Shown: positions 23,744 through 32,749 of the stretch, one piece after another
How positions within the stretch are numbered: position 1 is the stretch's first letter
Layout: each line of letters begins with the position of its first letter
Assembly (NCBI RefSeq): GCF_002860365.1
Contig: NZ_NMWT01000007.1
Coordinates: forward strand, 1-35,460
Direction of reading: 5' to 3'
Origin: Bifidobacterium parmae
GTDB taxonomy: Bacteria; Actinomycetota; Actinomycetes; Actinomycetales; Bifidobacteriaceae
DNA length: 35,460 bases
Notes under the pieces: model-generated
Told to the model about the DNA's origin: nothing
Databases searched by the model: none
What the model saw: the letters and a program-made list of their open reading frames with translations, nothing else
Translations under genes and position numbers: made by a program

Positions 23744-25051
23744 TCACTTCGCCATCGCCGACGAGTGAATCCCGTCCAGCGCCGAGACCAGTCCGGCGAC
23801 CAGATCGTACTGCCCGACCGCGTCGGTCATCACCGCGATCACGTAATCGCCGGAACCGGTCGTGACGATGCCGGCGTCGTTCAGCGCCTTGTAGTCGCCG
23901 TCGTCGATCCACCCCGCCTTCGTGTACACGGCATAACCGTCCGAACCGCCCAGCGCGTTGTGGATGCTCGAGTTGAGCGTATCGGTGAACTCGCCCGCGA
24001 GCCACTGCCGCGCCGCATCGGACGTGGCGGGCTTCGACCCGCGCACGGCGAGCGTCGCATCGCCGTGGAACAGGTAGCCGTATCCCATCGTCCACATGCG
24101 CGCCATGTCGGTCGACGAGATGTCGAGGTACGCGCCACTCGTCACGTCGGCGCCCACATGCGCGCGCGTCGCCCACGCGGCGAACGAGCCGGACCCGTAC
24201 GTGCGGTGGAGCGCGGCGAAACTGCTGTTGTCGGACACGGTGACCGTCTGCGCGATGAGCTGGTTCACGCCCGCGCCGGTCGAGGTCAGCGTCATGTCCG
24301 ACGCGATCGCCGACTCGTCCTCGCCGGACGCGGCGGCGGTCGCGCCGGTCGTGTCGCCGTCGCCGGACGACACCGGCTTGCCGTCGGCGCCGACGCCGGT
24401 CGGATCGGAGTCCGACGACTGCGCGACCGCGTCGAGATCGACGGTGCCGGTCGCGGCGAGCGCGAGGATGTACGGTCCTTTGATCGCGGAGGCGGAGTAG
24501 CGCGCGTCGCCGCCGTGCACGGCGAGCGCGCGGTAGGTCGTCATGTCGACCATCGTGACGGAGACGCCGTATCCGGCGGACGTGACGGTCGCGACGGCCT
24601 GGTCGAGGGCCGCGCGATCGTCGTCGGAGAGCGTGAATCCTTCCGTGGAGACGTCGGCGTTGCCGTCGAGCTTGCCGAGCGCCGCCACCGCGCGTTCCGC
24701 GGCGGTGAGCGCGCGCGGCTTGCTCGCGGCCGTGCGGCTCAGCGAGGGGTGTCCGGCGGCGCTCACCGCGTCGCCCGCGCCGGACAGCCAGCCGGGCACG
24801 TGCGCGACGACGGCGACGACGAAGCAGATGACGGCGAGCGCGGCCGTGCCGACGACGATGCGACGGCGGCGGTAGACGGCGCGCATGCGTTTCGACGCGC
24901 GCTGGTATTGCGTCGTGTGATGGCGGCGCGTGGTCTTGCCGGAGTTGCGCGACTGCGGGAGGGAGGTCCGGCCGTTGCGGCCGCCGCGCGGCGAGCGGGC
25001 GCCGCCCGACCTGCCCCCTCGCGGAGAGCCGGCGGAACGCGACTGCTTCAT
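23744..25051 (-). CDS. Membrane-anchored serine hydrolase (class A beta-lactamase fold)
   Basis: 435 codons from ATG 25051, preceded by GGAAGGTGGTCATC (an in-frame start at 25075 is less well placed). The N-terminal 65 residues are a very basic cytoplasmic segment with two SPRGGR repeats. A membrane helix follows (about 65-84, IVVGTAALAVICFVVAVVAH), then an extracytoplasmic domain. Active-site motifs of the serine beta-lactamase/PBP fold are present in order: SAIK (S188, K191), SDN (273-275) and KAG (378-380, in YTKAGWID). The Glu-containing omega loop of true class A beta-lactamases was not recognised. Cell-wall peptide or ester hydrolysis is more likely than antibiotic resistance. An Asp/Ser/Gly-rich insertion lies at about 211-250. 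Confidence 0.85.
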   Translation of the reverse strand: MKQSRSAGSPRGGRSGGARSPRGGRNGRTSLPQSRNSGKTTRRHHTTQYQRASKRMRAVYRRRRIVVGTAALAVICFVVAVVAHVPGWLSGAGDAVSAAGHPSLSRTAASKPRALTAAERAVAALGKLDGNADVSTEGFTLSDDDRAALDQAVATVTSAGYGVSVTMVDMTTYRALAVHGGDARYSASAIKGPYILALAATGTVDLDAVAQSSDSDPTGVGADGKPVSSGDGDTTGATAAASGEDESAIASDMTLTSTGAGVNQLIAQTVTVSDNSSFAALHRTYGSGSFAAWATRAHVGADVTSGAYLDISSTDMARMWTMGYGYLFHGDATLAVRGSKPATSDAARQWLAGEFTDTLNSSIHNALGGSDGYAVYTKAGWIDDGDYKALNDAGIVTTGSGDYVIAVMTDAVGQYDLVAGLVSALDGIHSSAMAK

Positions 25052-25141
25052 GATGACCACCTTCCCGATGCGCAAACGGGCGACGGGCGTGGGGACGGAC
25101 TATCGAACCGTTTGATGAACCTGTATACGAGAATATGACGA

Positions 25142-25200
25142 AGCCGCGATTGGCGGGGGTTCGCACGAATCATCGTGCGGAACCACCGCCGATCGCGGCT
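25142..25200. terminator. Long hairpin after fprA
   Basis: Arms at 25142-25168 and 25173-25200 pair almost completely (outer AGCCGCGAT / ATCGCGGCT, inner GGTTCGCACGA / TCGTGCGGAACC) around ATCA. It lies between the fprA stop and the serine hydrolase start, on the minus-strand path, and probably terminates fprA transcription. Confidence 0.6.
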
Positions 25201-25238
25201 TCGGTGCGATGCGTCGCGGGACGCGGATGTTTCACGCG

Positions 25239-25274
25239 GTTTCACATCGTGTCACGTGAAACACGATGTGAAAC
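25239..25274. promoter_or_regulatory. parS-like site embedded in a larger palindrome
   Basis: 25248-25263 matches the parS consensus at 14 of 16 positions (the right part CACGTGAAACA is intact). It sits inside an inverted repeat with arms GTTTCACATCGTGT (25239-25252) and ACACGATGTGAAAC (25261-25274). A further half-site TGTTTCACG starts at 25229. It is 1.6 kb from the perfect parS and is probably a second, degenerate ParB site. Confidence 0.6.
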
Positions 25275-25285
25275 AGGCGGTGCGA

Positions 25286-26761
25286 TCACTCGGCGTGGGC
25301 GAGCTCGCGCATCTGGGCGGGCTCGATGACCTTCTTGTGCTCGCGGCCCTCCTTCGCGCCTTCGGCGCGTTCGAAGGCGTCGACCTTCTTCCAGCCGGCG
25401 AAGTCGATCGGCTTGACGCCACGCTCGGCAAGCAGGCGGTCGATGGACTCGGGGTCGCGGTCGGCGGCCACGCGGCCACCTTCGGCGGCCTTGGCGAGAT
25501 CCTCGAGCATGTTGGTGACGATGGCGAGCGCGTCGGACTTGGTGGAGCCGATCAGGCCGACCGGGCCGCGCTTGGCCCAACCGGTCGCGTAGAGGCGTTC
25601 GCGCACCTCGCCGCCTTCGGCCTCGGTGGTGATGCGGCCGTCGCCGTTCGCGTTGGCGAGGTGGGCGCCGTGGTCGTCGTAGGCGATGCCGGGGGCCTCG
25701 GCCGGCTGGTACCCGATCGCGTGGTAGACGGCCTCGACCGGGTAGTCGGTGAACTCGCCGGTGCGGTGCATCACGCCGTCGGCGCCGGTCTCGGTGCGCT
25801 CGACGCGGATGGCCTTCACCTTGCCGTCCTCGCCGACGATCTCGGTGGGCGCGGAGTTGAAGTGGACGTAGTACTTGCGGTCGGCCGGGTTGCCCTCGTA
25901 GTCGACGTCGCCGTCGTCCTCCATGTCCTCGGCCATCTCGCGGATGGCGAACAGCTCCTCGACCATCTGGCGGGTGAGCTTGTCCTTGCCGGCGACCTCG
26001 ATGGTGTCGTCGTCCAGTTCGAAGTCGTCCTCGTTGATGATGAGCTGCACGCCGGGCAGCTTCTCCATCTCGCGCAGCTCCTGCACACTGAACTTCGCCT
26101 GGGCGACGCCGCGGCGGATGAACAGGTGGAGCACCTTGGCCTTGTTGTTCCGGATGCCTTCGTAGACGTTGTCCGGGATGTCGGTCTTGGCCTTGAGGTC
26201 GTCGGCGTTGCGCATGAGCTCGCGCGCGACGTCCATCGCCACGTTGCCGCCGCCGATCACGGCGACGTTCTCGGCCTCAAGCGGCCATTCGCGGGCGCCC
26301 GTGGGGTAGCCGTCGTACCATTCGACGAACTTGGCGGCGCCGTACACGCCGTCGAGGTCGGCGCCGGGGATGCGCAGCGGCTTGTCCTTGACGGCGCCGG
26401 TGGCGAACAGCACGGCGTCGTAGCGGGCGAGCAGGTCGTCGAGGGTGACGTCCTTGCCGAACTCCACGTCGCAGTACAGGTGGATGTCCGGGTTGTCGAG
26501 CGTCTTCTCGAGCGCGGAGGCGATGAACTTGATGGACGGGTGGTCGGGGGCCACGCCGTAGCGGACCAGGCCGAACGGCACGGGCAGCTTCTCGAACAGG
26601 TCGATGCGGGCCTTGGTGCCGAGGCCCAGCTCCTCGCCGAGCTTCTTGAGCTGGCGCAGGAAGATGTCGGAGGAGTAGACGCCGGCGGGGCCCGCGCCGA
26701 TCACGGCGATGCGGAGTTCGTTTGCAGTCGCGTTGGTTGCGGTATTCGAAGATTCAGTCAC
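25286..26761 (-). CDS. fprA: FprA-type ferredoxin/flavodoxin-NADP+ reductase
   Basis: 491 codons from GTG 26761. No Shine-Dalgarno is visible, so a leaderless transcript is possible. It is an FAD enzyme of the glutathione-reductase fold, related to mycobacterial FprA and adrenodoxin reductase. The FAD-binding IAVIGAGPAGVYSSD is near residues 18-32. KLPVPFGLVRYGVAPDHPSIK is the family hallmark. NADP binding is ENVAVIGGGNVAMDVARELM, followed by RRGVAQAKFSVQELREM. The C-terminal ATGWAKRGPVGLIGSTKSDA block closes the FAD site. It would shuttle electrons between NADPH and an iron-sulfur or flavodoxin partner not encoded here. It is divergent from the permease gene. Confidence 0.93.
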   Translation of the reverse strand: MTESSNTATNATANELRIAVIGAGPAGVYSSDIFLRQLKKLGEELGLGTKARIDLFEKLPVPFGLVRYGVAPDHPSIKFIASALEKTLDNPDIHLYCDVEFGKDVTLDDLLARYDAVLFATGAVKDKPLRIPGADLDGVYGAAKFVEWYDGYPTGAREWPLEAENVAVIGGGNVAMDVARELMRNADDLKAKTDIPDNVYEGIRNNKAKVLHLFIRRGVAQAKFSVQELREMEKLPGVQLIINEDDFELDDDTIEVAGKDKLTRQMVEELFAIREMAEDMEDDGDVDYEGNPADRKYYVHFNSAPTEIVGEDGKVKAIRVERTETGADGVMHRTGEFTDYPVEAVYHAIGYQPAEAPGIAYDDHGAHLANANGDGRITTEAEGGEVRERLYATGWAKRGPVGLIGSTKSDALAIVTNMLEDLAKAAEGGRVAADRDPESIDRLLAERGVKPIDFAGWKKVDAFERAEGAKEGREHKKVIEPAQMRELAHAE

Positions 26762-27022
26762 GCGTAACAGGTTATCGCAAGCCGCCGAATCGCGGTACCC
26801 CTGTTTTCCGCGTATTTCCGTGTGTTTTCGCACATTCCGCACATTCCCGCCCGCCTCGGCGTCCGCGCACGCCCCGGCATCCCGTTATTCGTCCCTCTCC
26901 CTTGGCCGTGCTCCGGCGGAACCCGTTCACCTGATTGGTCATCGAGCGTCATATCATGTTTCCCGATCGCGCGCCATGATGCCGCGATATCGGAGCATCC
27001 ACCGACACCAAAGGACAGAATC

Positions 27023-28546
27023 ATGAGTGAGAGAGAGAAGACGACCGCGTCGGAGCCCGCACCCGCGAGTGCCGGCACGGAATCAACCAAGGAAACCACC
27101 AAGGAATCCAGCACCGTCGTGCGCGACAAGGGCGACGCCGGCTACGCGAAGGAGCTCAAGCCCCGCCACATCCAGATGATCGCCATCGGCGGCTCGATCG
27201 GCACCGGCCTGTTCCTGGGCGCGGGCGGCCGTCTCGCGCAGGGCGGCGCCGTCCTGACCATCGCCTATGCGATCTGCGGCATCTTCGCGTTCCTGATGGT
27301 ACGCGCGCTGGGCGAGCTGGCGATCCGACGCCCGTCGTCGGGCGCGTTCGTCTCCTACGCCCGCGAGTTCCTGGGCGAGAAGGGCGCGTACATCACCGGC
27401 TGGATGTTCTTCCTCGACTGGTCCACCACCGTCATGGCCGACATCACCGCCGTCGCCGTGTACTTCCACTACTGGAAGGCGTTCGCCGACGTGCCGCAGT
27501 GGCTACTCGCGCTCGGCGCGCTGGCCCTCGTGTTCGTGCTCAACATGATGAGCGTGAAGATGTTCGGCGAGGCCGAGTTCTGGTTCGCCGCGATCAAGGT
27601 GTTCACGATCATCGCGTTCATGGTCATCGCCATCTGGGCGATCGTCACCGGCGCGCCGGTCGGAGACACGCACGCCGGCATCGCCAACATCACCGAGCAC
27701 GGCGGCTTCTTCCCGATGGGCATCGCGCCCGTGTTCGCGCTGACGCTGGGCGTCGTGTTCGCGTTCGGCGGCACCGAGATGGTGGGCGTCGCGGCCGGCG
27801 AGGCGCAGGAGGCCAAGGAGGTGCTGCCGAAGGCCATCAACTCGATGATCATCCGCATCTTCGTGTTCTACGTGGGCTCCGTGATCCTGATGGCGCTCGT
27901 CCTGCCGTACACCGCGTACTCGTCGAACGAATCCCCGTTCGTCACGTTCTTCTCCGGCATCGGCATCCCGCACGCGGGCGACGTGATCCAGGTGGTCGTG
28001 CTCACCGCCGCCCTCTCGTCGCTGAACGCCGGCCTGTACGCCACCGGCCGCACGCTGCGCTCGATGGCCATCGCCGGCTCCGGCCCGAAGTTCGCGGCCC
28101 GCATGAACAAGCACCACATCCCGTACGGCGGCATCATCATCACGTCCGCGCTGGGTCTGATCGGCGTGGTGCTCAACGCGGTGCTGCCGTCCGACGCGTT
28201 CGACATCATCATGAACCTCGCCGGCATCGGCATCGCCGGCACGTGGGCCTCCATCCTCGTCACGCACCTCGCGTTCCTCAGGAAGGTGAAGGCCGGCGAG
28301 GAGACGCGCCCCGAATACCGCATGCCGGGCGCCCCGTACACGAACTACGTGTCGCTGGTGTTCTTCGCGATCGTCGTGATCTCGAACCTGACGAGCGCCT
28401 CCGGCCGTTGGACGCTGGCCCTGTTCGTCGTCGTCGTGATCGCCATGGTCATCGGCTGGTACTACGTGCGCGGGCGCATCGACGGCAACCTGCTCGACGA
28501 GATGCTCGACGCCGACGCGGTGGACGAGGTCGAAGCCGCCAAGTAA
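27023..28546 (+). CDS. APC-family amino acid permease, probable L-asparagine transporter
   Basis: 507 codons from ATG 27023, with AAAGGA nine bases before. A hydrophilic Ser/Thr/Glu-rich N-terminus of about 45 residues precedes about twelve membrane helices. The motif IQMIAIGGSIGTGLFLGAGG in helix 1, LGELAIRRPSSGAFVSYA in the helix 2-3 region and FAFGGTEMVGVAAGEAQ match amino-acid/H+ symporters of the AnsP/CycA/GabP group. The gene directly downstream (27-bp gap) is a type I asparaginase, which favours asparagine as substrate. D-Ser, D-Ala or Gly uptake (CycA-like) is the main alternative. Confidence 0.88.
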   Translation: MSEREKTTASEPAPASAGTESTKETTKESSTVVRDKGDAGYAKELKPRHIQMIAIGGSIGTGLFLGAGGRLAQGGAVLTIAYAICGIFAFLMVRALGELAIRRPSSGAFVSYAREFLGEKGAYITGWMFFLDWSTTVMADITAVAVYFHYWKAFADVPQWLLALGALALVFVLNMMSVKMFGEAEFWFAAIKVFTIIAFMVIAIWAIVTGAPVGDTHAGIANITEHGGFFPMGIAPVFALTLGVVFAFGGTEMVGVAAGEAQEAKEVLPKAINSMIIRIFVFYVGSVILMALVLPYTAYSSNESPFVTFFSGIGIPHAGDVIQVVVLTAALSSLNAGLYATGRTLRSMAIAGSGPKFAARMNKHHIPYGGIIITSALGLIGVVLNAVLPSDAFDIIMNLAGIGIAGTWASILVTHLAFLRKVKAGEETRPEYRMPGAPYTNYVSLVFFAIVVISNLTSASGRWTLALFVVVVIAMVIGWYYVRGRIDGNLLDEMLDADAVDEVEAAK

Positions 28547-28572
28547 CGCCGCCAAGTAGAAGGGCAATCATC

Positions 28573-29568
28573 ATGCGCATTCACATCACGTACACGGGCG
28601 GCACGATCGGCATGGTCAGCTCGCCGCACGGCCTCGCCCCCGGCGCCGACATGCTCGGCTGGCTGCACGGGCTGCTCGACGGCACGCAGATCGGCACCGA
28701 CGACGTCTCGTACACCGAGCTCGACCCGCTGATCGACTCGTCGTGCGCCACGCCGGACAGCTGGCAGGCGATCATCGACGACCTGCGCAGGCACCGCAAC
28801 GACGCCGACGCGTTCGTCGTGCTGCACGGCACCGACACGATGAGCTACTCGTCGGCCGCGGTGTCGTATGCGCTCACCGGCTTCGGCAAGCCGATCGTGT
28901 TCACCGGATCGCAGTATCCGCTGGGCATGGTCGAGACCGATGCCACGGCCAACGTGACCGGCGCGCTCAACGCGGTGGTCAGCGGCCGGGCGCACGGCGT
29001 CTCGCTGTTCTTCGGCCATCATCTGATCGCCGGCAACCGCGTGAGCAAGGTGTCGTCGTGGGCGTTCGAGGGCTTCGACGCGCCGTCGGCCGGACTGCTC
29101 GCGCAGACCGGCGCGCCCTGGCACTGGGAGTCCTACGAGGGCCGCGGCGAAGGCTGGTACGATCCGCTGCCATACACGCGGCATGACGTGCCCGTGATCG
29201 ACATGGCGCCGGGCATCACGGCCGCACGTCTTGAGGCCATGCTCACGCCGCGCCCCGAAGCGGTGCTGATCCGCGCGTACGGCGTGGGCAACGTGCCGTG
29301 CACCGAGCCCGGCCTGACCGACGTGCTCGCGAAGGTGTTGGACGAGGGCGTGCCCGTCGTGGTGGCCTCGCAGTGCCAGCAGGCGACCGTGCTGCTCGGC
29401 CACTACGAGGCCGGCGACGCGATCGCCCGCGCGGGCGCGGTCGGCACGGGCGACATGACGCTCGAAGCCGCCTACGCGAAGATCGTGTTCCTGCTCTCGC
29501 AGGGCCTGACCGGCAAGGATCTCGCCGCCTGGATCCCCCGATCCATCGCCGGCGAGATCACCGTGTGA
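28573..29568 (+). CDS. ansA: Type I (cytosolic) L-asparaginase
   Basis: 331 codons from ATG 28573, with AGAAGGG about nine bases upstream. It hydrolyses L-asparagine to aspartate and ammonia. The two Thr active-site motifs are present: YTGGTIGM near the N-terminus and VLHGTDTMSYSSAA at about 82-95. GSQYPLGMVETDATANVTGA and the C-terminal ASQCQQATVLLGHYEAG, typical of AnsA, are also clear. No signal peptide is present, so it acts in the cytosol. It forms a two-gene operon with the permease and converges on the P-type ATPase. Confidence 0.93.
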   Translation: MRIHITYTGGTIGMVSSPHGLAPGADMLGWLHGLLDGTQIGTDDVSYTELDPLIDSSCATPDSWQAIIDDLRRHRNDADAFVVLHGTDTMSYSSAAVSYALTGFGKPIVFTGSQYPLGMVETDATANVTGALNAVVSGRAHGVSLFFGHHLIAGNRVSKVSSWAFEGFDAPSAGLLAQTGAPWHWESYEGRGEGWYDPLPYTRHDVPVIDMAPGITAARLEAMLTPRPEAVLIRAYGVGNVPCTEPGLTDVLAKVLDEGVPVVVASQCQQATVLLGHYEAGDAIARAGAVGTGDMTLEAAYAKIVFLLSQGLTGKDLAAWIPRSIAGEITV

Positions 29569-29596
29569 GCGTGTGAGCTCGCCCTTCAGCCGCCGC

Positions 29597-29634
29597 GTGC
29601 TGGACCGTGATTGCCGCTAATCCCGGTCCAGCAC
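29597..29634. terminator. Hairpin shared by ansA and the P-type ATPase 3' ends
   Basis: GTGCTGGACC (29597-29606) pairs with GGTCCAGCAC (29625-29634) around an 18-nt loop. The right arm encodes the last residues of the ATPase (VLDRD) and the left arm is an inverted near-copy of that sequence. It probably serves as a bidirectional terminator for the convergent genes. Confidence 0.5.
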
Positions 29635-32334
29635 GGCGGTGAGCGCCCACAGGATGCTCACCACGTCGATGCCTTCCTGCAGGAACGCGCCGACGACCAC
29701 CGGGATCAGATCGAACGCGGCCGCGACCATGCCGACGACGGCGAGCGCGAGCCCCGCGACCACGGCCTGGAGCATCACGCGCTTGGTGCGCCGCGCGATG
29801 GCGATGGCGCGCGGCACGGCGGCGATGTCGTCGTTCATCACGACGACCTGCGCCGATTCGGAGGCGGCGGTGGACGTGCCGTCGGTCATCGCGACGCCGA
29901 TACCCGCTGCCGCCAGCACCGGCGCATCGTTCACCCCATCCCCCACCATCATCGTGACGGGCGCAGTGGCCGCACGCACCGCGGCCACCTTGTCTTCGGG
30001 GAACAGTTCGGCATGCACCTCGTCGATGCCGACCTCGCGCGCGACGATCGAGGCCGAGGCCCGCTTGTCGCCGGTGAGCATCGTGAGCTTGGCGACGCCC
30101 AGTTCGTGCAGGCGTGCGAGCGCGGCCTTCGTGTTCGCGCGCGGCACGTCGCGCAGCACGATGCGCGCGACCAGCCGCCCGTCCACCGCCACATACGACG
30201 CCATCTCATCCGCCGCCAGCATCCCGAACCGGCCCCGCGCCGCAGACCACCCCTCGGCTCGCACAGCTCGCCGGTCCCCGCCAGCGGGGACAGCGATTTC
30301 ATCCCGCCCCCGCTGGCGGGGGCTGTCGACGGTGACGCGCTCCGCCGCCCACGTCTCCGCGATCTCATCCTGCCCCCGCTGGCGGGGGCTGTCGGCCGAA
30401 GGCCGACTGGGGGTGGCCGTCGTCACGAATCCGTCCTCGCCCGCGGCCGCGAACGCCAGCCGCCCGACGCGCACCGCATGCCCGTTGACCTCGGCGGAAA
30501 TCCCCTTGCCGGGTTCCTCCTTCACCTTCGTCACGACCGGATAATCCCGTCCGTATCCGTCATGCCCCGGCACGGTTCCCGCGGCATCGCCCCCGAGCTC
30601 GTTCTCCGGGCACTCACGCCGCCCGGCCGCATACCGCGCATGCAGCCGTCCGAGCGCCTCGCGCCCGGCCGCCGCGATGCCCTTGGCGAGCACGTGAACC
30701 GAATAGCTTTCGACCACGCCCGCGAACATCAGCACATGATCCTCGTCGAGCTTCGCCGCACGCACATCCGCACCACGCACATCCGCACCACCGGCATCCG
30801 ATCCGCGGGCCACACCCGTGCCACGGGCCACACCCGCGAATCCGCCATCATCCGCGCCATCATCCACCATCTCCACGCGCACGACCTGCGGCTGTTTGAC
30901 GGTCAACGTGCCGGTCTTGTCGAAGAACACCTGCGTGACGCGCCCCAGCTGTTCGATCACATCCTGCGTCTTGATGAGCACGCCGGCGGCGGCGAGGCGC
31001 GACGTGCCGGCGATGTACGCGACCGGCGCGGCGATGAGCAGCGGGCAGGGCGTGGCGAGCACGAGCACCTGCGCGAACCGCAGCGGCGTGCCGGCCACCG
31101 CCCACGCGACGCCGGCGATGAGCAGCGAGAGCAGCGTGAACGGCACGGCGAGCCGGTCCGCGGTCCGCACGACCGCCGGCCGCGACTCCTGCGCCTGGCT
31201 CACCATCGCGAGAATCCGCTGGTATTGCGAGTCGGCGGCGACTTCGACGGCGCGCATGGCGAGCGTCGTCGCACCGTTGACCGCGCCGGACATGACGCGC
31301 GCGCCCGCGTACACTTCGCGCGGCACCGGTTCGCCGTTGATCGCACTCAGGTCGAGCGTGGCCGCGCCGGACAGCAGTTCGCCGTCGACCGGCACGGTTT
31401 CGCCGGGCAGCACGATGATCACGTCGCCGAGTCGCACCTGGTCGACGGGCACGGTGTCGAATCGCGCGTCCGCTCCCGGCCGTACGCGCGCGTCGGCGCG
31501 CGCGACGGCCGGATCGCAGGTTTCCGGGTCGCGGCCGGTGAGCGCGCACACGGCGTCCGCGGCGTGGCCTTCCGGTCCGGTTCCCCGACCGGACGCGCCC
31601 CGAGCGGCGGCGTGCGCGGTGGCGTGTGCGGCGGTCACGTGGCGGAATCCGTCGTCGTCGCGAATCGGCGCAATGTTGCGGGCCGCACGAGACGCCGTTT
31701 CCCTGCCCACGCCGGGCAGGTTCGCGACGTGCGCGGTGCGCGGCGCCGCGTCGAGCAGCGCGGTGAGGCTGTGTTCCGCCTTCGACTGCGCGTATTCCTC
31801 GATCGCCTCGCCGGACGTGACCATGAGCACGACCGCCCAGGACGCCCAGTATTCGCCCACGCCGAGCGTGGACAGCATGGCGAGCACGGCGAGCAGGTCG
31901 ATGCCGACCTGACCGTGGCGGATGTCGTCGATCATGCCGATGACGGTGCCGATCACGGTGTATGCGACAAGCGCGACGACGATCCACTGACCGAGCGAGG
32001 GGTGGGTCAGCGCGGCGAGCACGGATGATGTGAGGGATGCGGACGACGCGGACGACGCAGACGATACGGACCCCGGGAACGCGCTCCACAGGCGGACATC
32101 CCACAGCAGCGCGACGGGAATCGCGGAGAGGATGACGACCGGCAGCATCGGCAGGCGACGGCACAGGTCGATGACCGCGGGGATGATGCCGCGATGGCGT
32201 GATGGGGCGGATGAGGCCGCAGGAATGGGGTTGGCTTGCGAATCGTGGGTCTGTGCATCGCCACGAGGCTTCGACGAAGCGGTTCGGGATCGGTCGCCGG
32301 AATCGGTGAGGGAAGGGGATGAGAGCTGGCTCAT
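29617..32334 (-). CDS. P1B-type metal-transporting ATPase without HMA domain
   Basis: 905 codons from ATG 32334, with AAGGAG seven bases upstream. P-type landmarks: actuator loop with SAINGEPVPRE (330-340), membrane metal motif ATPCPLL (427-433), phosphorylation D472 in FDKTGTLT, SVHVLA (545-550, in place of the more usual SEHPLA), TGDK (754-757) and MVGDGVNDAP (796-805). The last helices read FLQEGIDVVSILWAL. There is no N-terminal heavy-metal-binding domain. Three low-complexity insertions stand out: about 205-290, 490-525 and 636-700. The last is translated from REP-like repeats at 30271-30416 (SPRQRG appears twice). The transported metal cannot be named. Confidence 0.88.
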   Translation of the reverse strand: MSQLSSPSLTDSGDRSRTASSKPRGDAQTHDSQANPIPAASSAPSRHRGIIPAVIDLCRRLPMLPVVILSAIPVALLWDVRLWSAFPGSVSSASSASSASLTSSVLAALTHPSLGQWIVVALVAYTVIGTVIGMIDDIRHGQVGIDLLAVLAMLSTLGVGEYWASWAVVLMVTSGEAIEEYAQSKAEHSLTALLDAAPRTAHVANLPGVGRETASRAARNIAPIRDDDGFRHVTAAHATAHAAARGASGRGTGPEGHAADAVCALTGRDPETCDPAVARADARVRPGADARFDTVPVDQVRLGDVIIVLPGETVPVDGELLSGAATLDLSAINGEPVPREVYAGARVMSGAVNGATTLAMRAVEVAADSQYQRILAMVSQAQESRPAVVRTADRLAVPFTLLSLLIAGVAWAVAGTPLRFAQVLVLATPCPLLIAAPVAYIAGTSRLAAAGVLIKTQDVIEQLGRVTQVFFDKTGTLTVKQPQVVRVEMVDDGADDGGFAGVARGTGVARGSDAGGADVRGADVRAAKLDEDHVLMFAGVVESYSVHVLAKGIAAAGREALGRLHARYAAGRRECPENELGGDAAGTVPGHDGYGRDYPVVTKVKEEPGKGISAEVNGHAVRVGRLAFAAAGEDGFVTTATPSRPSADSPRQRGQDEIAETWAAERVTVDSPRQRGRDEIAVPAGGDRRAVRAEGWSAARGRFGMLAADEMASYVAVDGRLVARIVLRDVPRANTKAALARLHELGVAKLTMLTGDKRASASIVAREVGIDEVHAELFPEDKVAAVRAATAPVTMMVGDGVNDAPVLAAAGIGVAMTDGTSTAASESAQVVVMNDDIAAVPRAIAIARRTKRVMLQAVVAGLALAVVGMVAAAFDLIPVVVGAFLQEGIDVVSILWALTAVLDRD
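30271..30416. repeat. REP-like repeats inside the P-type ATPase gene
   Basis: Three units lie within the coding sequence: a variant GTCCCCGCCAGCGGGGAC (30272-30289), one with CCCCCGCTGGCGGGGGCTG (30306-30324) and a full unit (30374-30416) whose second hairpin is GTCGGCC-gaa-GGCCGAC. The frame stays open through all three and adds about 60 residues. Confidence 0.85.
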
Positions 32335-32528
32335 CTGATGCTCCTTACGATGGTACGGGCCGGGCGTGCCGCTTTGCACTTACTTGGCCTTGACGGTATG
32401 CAAAACGTGACGCACGGCAGGTGCGGTCACGCCTTGTTAACCCATCGGCGGGCATCGGTGGCGGGAGAGAAGAGAGATTGGTCGCGGATTGCCGAAGCGC
32501 ACGGACCTCCGTAAGACGCCCGTGGGCC

Positions 32529-32546
32529 AATCGGCCATGGCCGATT
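32529..32546. promoter_or_regulatory. 18-bp perfect palindrome upstream of the ATPase
   Basis: AATCGGCCATGGCCGATT is perfectly self-complementary with no loop. It is about 195 bp before the ATPase start and could be an operator for a dimeric regulator. Position and symmetry are the only evidence. Confidence 0.4.
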
Positions 32547-32749
32547 CGGAACCCGCGATTCCCGCATGATGCATCGCTCGATACACGGCGTAAAGAATCG
32601 GTATTCGGTTATTGCGCTGCCACTCTAACAGCGGCCCTCGAACGCCGCAACCCGCGGCGTGGGGCGGCCACACGCATGGTGCGCCCCTTGAGGGGAGCGG
32701 TCAACGTGGCCGGCGGCGTGACGACGGCGTGACGGTGCATCTGTTTGCG

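Noticed and set aside
23744-25051. A true class A beta-lactamase (antibiotic resistance gene)
   Set aside because: SxxK, SDN and KxG motifs are present, but the catalytic Glu omega-loop was not recognised and the protein is membrane-anchored with a long basic tail. A housekeeping serine hydrolase is more likely.
22572-25166. An 864-residue open frame covering htpX and the antisense of the serine hydrolase
   Set aside because: HtpX begins at 23543; the upstream part is Arg-rich shadow in a different frame of the hydrolase gene and includes the parS site as codons.
29617-32334. A copper ATPase (CopA) partner of cutC
   Set aside because: No CPC membrane motif and no N-terminal HMA domain; the metal motif is TPCP, so copper specificity is not supported.
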